DNA of 9,305 nt from WVXT01 sp964345635 (lineage in GTDB: Bacteria; UBA6262; WVXT01): NCBI GenBank assembly GCA_964345635.1, contig CAYFRM010000059.1:1-9305 (forward strand). The letters are read 5' to 3'. A program made the position numbers and the translations under genes. The notes below the pieces were generated by a model. The model had not been told where the DNA came from, did not search any database, and worked only from the letters and a program-made list of their open reading frames with translations. This document shows, piece by piece, positions 5,680 through 9,305 of the stretch. Position 1 is the stretch's first letter, and each line of letters starts with the position of its first letter.

Positions 5680-6465
5680 TTATTTTCTCTTATTTCTCTT
5701 TTTATAACCTGCGCGTTTTGCTTTTTCCAGCTTCTGTATCATATCCCTGAGCTGAGCCGCCCTCTCATAATTTTCCTGTGCAATAGCCACCTGGAGCTTT
5801 TTCTGAAGTTTGTCCTTTTCTGAAGGGGGCCTCTTTCCAATAATCTCCTTCACCATCCCTCTCAAAATACCCAGGGACCTTCCCTTTTCATACGTAAAAG
5901 TTGCGTTTTCCATATCGGGGAGCGATTCGATAATTCTAATCCCCTCTTGTAACTTTTTCAAAGCTTTCTCATATTCTTTTCTTTCCAGATGCGTAAGGCC
6001 CTTTCCCAGTACGTTCATTCTAATTATATACGGCCGATACTGCCGTAAAGCCAGTTTGTCTTCTTCCTCGATTGCGTATTTATTCACAAAATCAAAATAT
6101 TCCATATTCCGTTCAGTATCTCTGACCAATCTTTCATAGTCTTTTAACTGGAAAAACAGAACGTAGCGATAGTAATATAATAGTCCTTCTTCGTACAGTC
6201 TTGAGCAGTCCTCTATTGTAAGACCAAACCCTTCATCGGCTCCCTTCTTCTTATGAACTGCAACTTTTGCCTTATAGTACTCCAGGAGGGACTCTTTCCC
6301 GTAGGGCCTCTTGCCATCGGGCCTTCCATCTACCTCGAATTGCTCAATTCCTAAAGGGAGTCTTATCTGGATTTTTTCTTTACCGTCTTTCCCTTTTATT
6401 TTTCTTATGTTATTTAGCCGGTTATATTCCCACGCCCGGAGAACTTCACTGATGTCATCACGCAT
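5680..6465 (-). CDS. UvrB/UvrC-motif (UVR) domain protein, function unknown
   Basis: This 261-residue protein has a conserved N-terminal region with the block LPLGIEQFEVDGRPDGKRP (36-54), a central all-helical part with TPR-like character (about 85-182, including GLTHLERKEYEKALKKLQEGI), and a C-terminal UVR motif (about 218-247: LQKKLQVAIAQENYERAAQLRDMIQ), then a basic tail ending KKRNKRK. The UVR motif forms a helical hairpin that mediates UvrB-UvrC contact, and it also occurs in McsA and Clp-associated proteins. There is no helicase or nuclease domain and no zinc-finger cysteines, so this is neither UvrB, UvrC nor McsA. From memory, homologues with the same N-terminal block occur in planctomycetes, acidobacteria and candidate phyla, uncharacterised. 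The ATG at 6465-6463 follows AGAGGAAAG. It starts 14 bases after thiC and is probably in the same transcript. Confidence 0.85.
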   Translation of the reverse strand: MRDDISEVLRAWEYNRLNNIRKIKGKDGKEKIQIRLPLGIEQFEVDGRPDGKRPYGKESLLEYYKAKVAVHKKKGADEGFGLTIEDCSRLYEEGLLYYYRYVLFFQLKDYERLVRDTERNMEYFDFVNKYAIEEEDKLALRQYRPYIIRMNVLGKGLTHLERKEYEKALKKLQEGIRIIESLPDMENATFTYEKGRSLGILRGMVKEIIGKRPPSEKDKLQKKLQVAIAQENYERAAQLRDMIQKLEKAKRAGYKKRNKRK

Positions 6466-6479
6466 TTCTCTTTCCTCTT

Positions 6480-7781
6480 TTAGGATTTTTTCTTTTTAGC
6501 CAGGAAACTGCTCTGTCTCATCGCACAAAACTCGCCGCACATCGTGCAAACCCGGACATCTTTTGGCTTTGACTTTTTCCTCTCTGCCCTGAACTTTTTA
6601 GGATTAATGGAGAATCTTTCCTGTCTTTTCCAGTTGAGGGAACTTCTTGCCCGGGACATCCGGATATCCCAATTCAATGCTCCCTTTACTCCCTTGGCCA
6701 CGTCAGCCGCGTGGGCAGCAATCCTGGTGGCAATTACTCCCTCGGCCACGTCATCCACGCCGGGGAGGCGAAGGTGCTCTGTGGGAGTTACGTAACAAAG
6801 AAAGTCGGCACCGGAAGCGGCAGCAATCGCTCCGCCTATAGCACAAGCTATATGGTCGTATCCTGCTGCAACGTCAGTCACCAGAGGACCCAAAACGTAG
6901 AAGGGCGCACCTGCACAGAGACTCTTTTCCAAGGAAACGTTGACTCCAATCTGATGCAAAGGAACATGCCCGGGTCCTTCTATAATCACCTGAACGTTCC
7001 TTTCCCTTGCCCTTTTTGCCAGTTTTCCCAGAACAGAAAGCTCGGCAATCTGCACTTTATCTGTGGCATCAGCAAGGCACCCCGGTCTGAGTCCGTCTCC
7101 CAGGCTTAGAGTAACGTCATACTTATATGCAATATCCAGAAGCCTGTCGAATTGTTCATACAGAGGATTCTCTCTTCTATTATCTACTATCCATTGCGCC
7201 AGAAAGGCTCCGCCCCTGCTGACAATTCCGGTAATCCTCCCGCTTTTTCTCAAAGTCTCGATAATTTTTCGGGTAACTCCGCAGTGGACGGTCATAAAGT
7301 CGATTCCTTCTTCAGCCTGTTGTTCGATTATGCTAAAAATATTTTCTATATCCATCTTGCTAATCTTTCTACCTTTGCGAGCAATCTCGCAAGCGGCCTG
7401 GTAGATAGGCACAGTGCCTACGGGTACAACGGAGCGTTGCAGAATCTTTCTTCTTATCTTTCCAATATCTCCCCCTGTGGAAAGGTCCATCACGGTGTCT
7501 GCTCCGGCCCTGATGACTGCATCTAATTTACTTTTCTCTTCCGCCAAATTGACTCTATCCGGAGAAGAACCGATGTTAGCGTTCACTTTTGTTCTTAAAC
7601 CTTTCCCTATACCTGCGAGTCGTAGCTTATTGAGTTTGCGATGTTTTACGTTAACCGGTATGACGACTGTCCCTTCAGCGATACGGGAACGTATATATTC
7701 CGGAGCTAATTTCTCGTCGCGAGCAACTCTTCTCATTTCACTGGTAATCTTTTTCTTCTTAGCCGATTCTAATTGTGTCAT
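6480..7781 (-). CDS. thiC: Phosphomethylpyrimidine synthase ThiC
   Basis: This is a 433-residue short-form ThiC (without the N-terminal extension of the roughly 600-residue enterobacterial type). It is a radical-SAM enzyme turning aminoimidazole ribotide into HMP phosphate for the thiamine pyrimidine. I see NANIGSS (68-74), MDLSTGGDI (98-106), the SRGG block (188-191), DGLRPG (229-234), EGPGHVP (268-274), TDVAAGYDH (302-310) and the C-terminal cluster motif CTMCGEFC (C412, C415, C419). That motif is CX2CX3C, one residue tighter than the textbook CX2CX4C. I chose ATG at 7781-7779; the codon before it is TTG in frame and could also start, but the AAAGGG ribosome site suits the ATG (8-base spacing). 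It follows thiE with 4 bases between, and the UVR gene comes next. The C-terminus is basic, ending AKKKKS. Confidence 0.96.
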   Translation of the reverse strand: MTQLESAKKKKITSEMRRVARDEKLAPEYIRSRIAEGTVVIPVNVKHRKLNKLRLAGIGKGLRTKVNANIGSSPDRVNLAEEKSKLDAVIRAGADTVMDLSTGGDIGKIRRKILQRSVVPVGTVPIYQAACEIARKGRKISKMDIENIFSIIEQQAEEGIDFMTVHCGVTRKIIETLRKSGRITGIVSRGGAFLAQWIVDNRRENPLYEQFDRLLDIAYKYDVTLSLGDGLRPGCLADATDKVQIAELSVLGKLAKRARERNVQVIIEGPGHVPLHQIGVNVSLEKSLCAGAPFYVLGPLVTDVAAGYDHIACAIGGAIAAASGADFLCYVTPTEHLRLPGVDDVAEGVIATRIAAHAADVAKGVKGALNWDIRMSRARSSLNWKRQERFSINPKKFRAERKKSKPKDVRVCTMCGEFCAMRQSSFLAKKKKS

Positions 7782-7785
7782 CAAT

Positions 7786-8499
7786 TTAACCCTTTGCTTG
7801 TTTGATTCTTCTTTTCATTTCGTGCGCAGCCTTTCTCACGTTTTTAGCCCTGGCTACAGCATGGATAACAGCCACTCTTTCCGCGCCAGCACGGATTACT
7901 TCTCCGATATTATCCTGGTCGATCCCGCCAATGGCAAAGAAGGGTATGTTCACTTTCTTTTTTACTTGCCGGACCGGGTTGAGCCCTATCTGTTTTAACT
8001 CGGGCTTGGAGGGCGTGGGGAAGATGGGCCCGATACTGATATAGTCGGCTCCCTCTTTTTCTGCCTTGATGGCTTCCTTTAAATTATGAGTGGAAACGCC
8101 TATAAAACGGGTAACAGAGCGCCTCTGGGGAAGAGGACCACCCTTTTGTGGCTTCGGTTTCTGTCGTTTATAAATCGAAGCTCCGGCAGCTTCCCACATC
8201 AGAAGTCTCCTGACTAAAGTCAAAGGCATATCTTGCTGACCAAGATGGACCCCGTCGGCGCCCAGAGCTAAAGCAATATCTAACCGGTCATTTACTACCA
8301 TGGGCACATTGTAGTCAGCAGTAATTTCCCTCAATTTCTCCCCGATCTCAATAGTCTTTTTATCCATCCAGTCTTTTACCCTGAGCTGAACCATGTCAGC
8401 TCCTCCCCGGAGAGCTTCCTCGGCCATCTTTAAGTAATCCATATCGGGCCGGGGAGAAAGAATAACGTATAGTTCCACATCCCGCAAAGTCTTAATCAT
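7786..8499 (-). CDS. thiE: Thiamine-phosphate synthase ThiE with an internal basic insertion
   Basis: ThiE couples HMP pyrophosphate to the thiazole phosphate to give thiamine phosphate. The 237-residue sequence has the family landmarks in order: YVILSP (11-16), GGADMVQLRVKD (32-43), VNDRLDIALALGADGVHLGQQDMP (69-92), GVSTHNLKEA (134-143), GADYISIGPIFPTPSKP (150-166), FFAIGGI (187-193) and AERVAVIHAV (206-215). It is about 20-25 residues longer than usual because of a Lys/Arg/Pro/Gln-rich segment (about 101-128, including KRQKPKPQKGG) between LVRRLL and RFIGVST, where ordinary ThiE has a short turn. All core motifs flank the insertion in frame, so the enzyme is probably active. The ATG at 8499-8497 follows AAAAGGG, 23 bases after the PAP2 stop. 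There is no space for a TPP riboswitch directly upstream, so any thiamine control would act from the leader of the PAP2 gene or farther up. Confidence 0.95.
   Translation of the reverse strand: MIKTLRDVELYVILSPRPDMDYLKMAEEALRGGADMVQLRVKDWMDKKTIEIGEKLREITADYNVPMVVNDRLDIALALGADGVHLGQQDMPLTLVRRLLMWEAAGASIYKRQKPKPQKGGPLPQRRSVTRFIGVSTHNLKEAIKAEKEGADYISIGPIFPTPSKPELKQIGLNPVRQVKKKVNIPFFAIGGIDQDNIGEVIRAGAERVAVIHAVARAKNVRKAAHEMKRRIKQAKG
8116..8199 (-). other. Insertion within thiE with three successive hairpins
   Basis: This 84-base stretch encodes the extra residues 101-128 of ThiE. Its DNA holds CCTCT/AGAGG (8122-8126 and 8132-8136), CCAC/GTGG (8138-8141 and 8148-8151) and GCTTCGGTTT/AAATCGAAGC (8151-8160 and 8172-8181, one G-U wobble). 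Adjacent hairpins inside an in-frame, low-complexity, basic insertion recall palindromic elements inserted in genes, such as those of Rickettsia. Relation to any such family is inference. Confidence 0.4.
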
Positions 8500-8522
8500 A
8501 AACGAATTACCCTTTTACTATT

Positions 8523-9305
8523 TTAGAATTTCTGCGCCAAACCCACTTCAATACCTCTCTCCGTTACTGCCGCCCAGGGCGATATCCCTGTCTTCTCTTT
8601 GTTCTCCTTCTTATTTTGATAGACTACCGCCCGTCCCACCAGGGTCCCAATGACAGCTCCCAGAGCTACGTCCGAAGTCCAATGTTTATCATGATAAACG
8701 CGGGAGGCTGCCGTAAGGCCGGCTATTGTATAAGCACTTATATCGACGAGAAGAATATCGTATTCTGCAGCTATGACCGAAGCGAGAGAAAAAGCTACAG
8801 TGGCATGACCGGAGGGAAGGGACGACTTGGAATTGTCAAACGTCGGCCCGTAGTATTTCCCGCTACCTTCCTCACGATACGGCCTGCTCCTCCCCGCCAG
8901 GAATTTAAAACTGGAACATATAAGTCCGGAAAAAATAAAGGATTCCAGAGCCGAAATCCCCACGTCTTCAGATTTCTCATCATCAAAAATTTTACCCGCC
9001 AGATAGAAAATCCCGGCAATAGGAAGAGTTACTCTGCCATCCCCAAACTGCTTGGAGAAGGAAAATATTTCATCCCAGCTATTACTGCCAGAATTCCGAA
9101 CCGAGTCCCTGATGTCTTCGTCCACAACCATCAATCCGCAAGTGCCCAGGAGAATTGCTGAGAGGGGAAGAACATCGGACTTACCTAATCGGAGAGGACT
9201 GGTAAAGATATACTGGAAGTCTCTACCAAATCTAGAAAATATATTTCGTTTCTCAGAAGCAAAAACGCGGTCACCCTGGAAAAAAAAGGAAAGAACTAAA
9301 ATCGA
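8523..9305 (-). CDS. PAP2-family membrane phosphatase, 5' end just outside window
   Basis: The frame is open from the window edge, giving 260 visible residues. It begins with a hydrophobic stretch ending VFAS (residues 14-17), like the end of a signal peptide, so the start codon is probably a few codons beyond base 9305. Internal TTG or ATG codons near 9134-9129 would cut off the conserved TSPLRLGKSDVLPL region and are unlikely starts. The PAP2 triad motifs are complete: KFLAGRSRP (134-142, KX6RP), PSGH (164-167), and SRVYHDKHWTSD (201-212) with R202, H208 and D212. About five or six membrane segments are visible. The family removes phosphate from lipid phosphates such as phosphatidic acid, undecaprenyl pyrophosphate or lipid A at the periplasmic face. 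The C-terminal tail (PWAAVTERGIEVGLAQKF) is polar and ends in Phe. thiE follows after 23 bases. The substrate is unresolved. Confidence 0.9.
   Translation of the reverse strand, partial: SILVLSFFFQGDRVFASEKRNIFSRFGRDFQYIFTSPLRLGKSDVLPLSAILLGTCGLMVVDEDIRDSVRNSGSNSWDEIFSFSKQFGDGRVTLPIAGIFYLAGKIFDDEKSEDVGISALESFIFSGLICSSFKFLAGRSRPYREEGSGKYYGPTFDNSKSSLPSGHATVAFSLASVIAAEYDILLVDISAYTIAGLTAASRVYHDKHWTSDVALGAVIGTLVGRAVVYQNKKENKEKTGISPWAAVTERGIEVGLAQKF

Noticed and set aside
7414..7998. 194-codon plus-strand frame antisense to thiC and thiE
   Set aside because: It lies opposite two strongly conserved enzymes, spans their junction and has no recognisable motif; it is a shadow frame.
8500..8522. TPP riboswitch before thiE
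   Set aside because: Only 23 bases separate the PAP2 stop from the thiE start, far too short for the aptamer.
9129..9134. Internal TTG/ATG as start of the PAP2 gene
   Set aside because: The frame continues upstream without stops through family-typical residues (TSPLRLGKSDVLPL) and a signal-peptide-like stretch to the window edge.
8616..9161. 181-codon plus-strand frame opposite the PAP2 gene
   Set aside because: The minus strand carries the complete PAP2 motif set here; the plus frame has no motif and ends without context.

Overview
The window is a single directon. Every supported gene lies on the minus strand, so transcription runs from base 9305 towards base 1. In transcription order it holds a secreted or membrane PAP2-type phosphatase (start just outside the window), thiE, thiC, a UVR-motif helical protein, a YfcE-type metallophosphoesterase, cinA, a GAF-ANTAR regulator, mnmG, and a QueG-like iron-sulfur protein whose 3' end leaves the window. 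Plus-strand open frames look like shadows of these genes. I see no tRNA, rRNA, CRISPR array, transposase or toxin-antitoxin pair.

The gene set is bacterial and mostly housekeeping: thiamine biosynthesis, wobble-uridine tRNA modification and NMN salvage. GC content is moderate. The short ThiC, the UVR protein with its LPLGIEQFEVDGRPDGKRP block, the double 4Fe-4S protein and the palindromic intergenic repeats suggest an uncultured anaerobe from a candidate phylum (Omnitrophota-like lineages come to mind). This placement is a low-confidence impression, because no marker gene is present that I could place by eye.

Region by region: 6480-9305 holds the PAP2 gene and the thiamine pair, with gaps of 23 bases or fewer and no room for a TPP riboswitch before thiE. 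5680-6465 is the UVR protein, 14 bases behind thiC, so it is probably co-transcribed. 5496-5679 is a non-coding gap with a strong hairpin and a GC-rich tract. 4947-5495 is the phosphoesterase. 4713-4946 is a non-coding gap packed with five successive palindromes and a 14-base direct repeat. 2693-4712 is cinA followed one base later by the GAF-ANTAR gene. 2589-2692 holds a T-tailed hairpin overlapping a perfect -10 hexamer, a likely boundary between the cinA and mnmG units. 1-2588 is mnmG followed 13 bases later by the QueG-like gene, which runs into a repeat-like string at the window edge.

Functionally, ThiC makes HMP-P and ThiE joins it to the thiazole phosphate to make thiamine phosphate. 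MnmG modifies U34 of tRNAs. CinA probably deamidates NMN. The ANTAR protein is expected to bind RNA and control termination elsewhere, because no matching target was found here. I found no convincing new multi-gene system. The most unusual features are the palindrome cluster at 4741-4908, a 28-residue insertion in ThiE whose DNA folds into three hairpins, and the repeat-like sequence closing the QueG-like frame.
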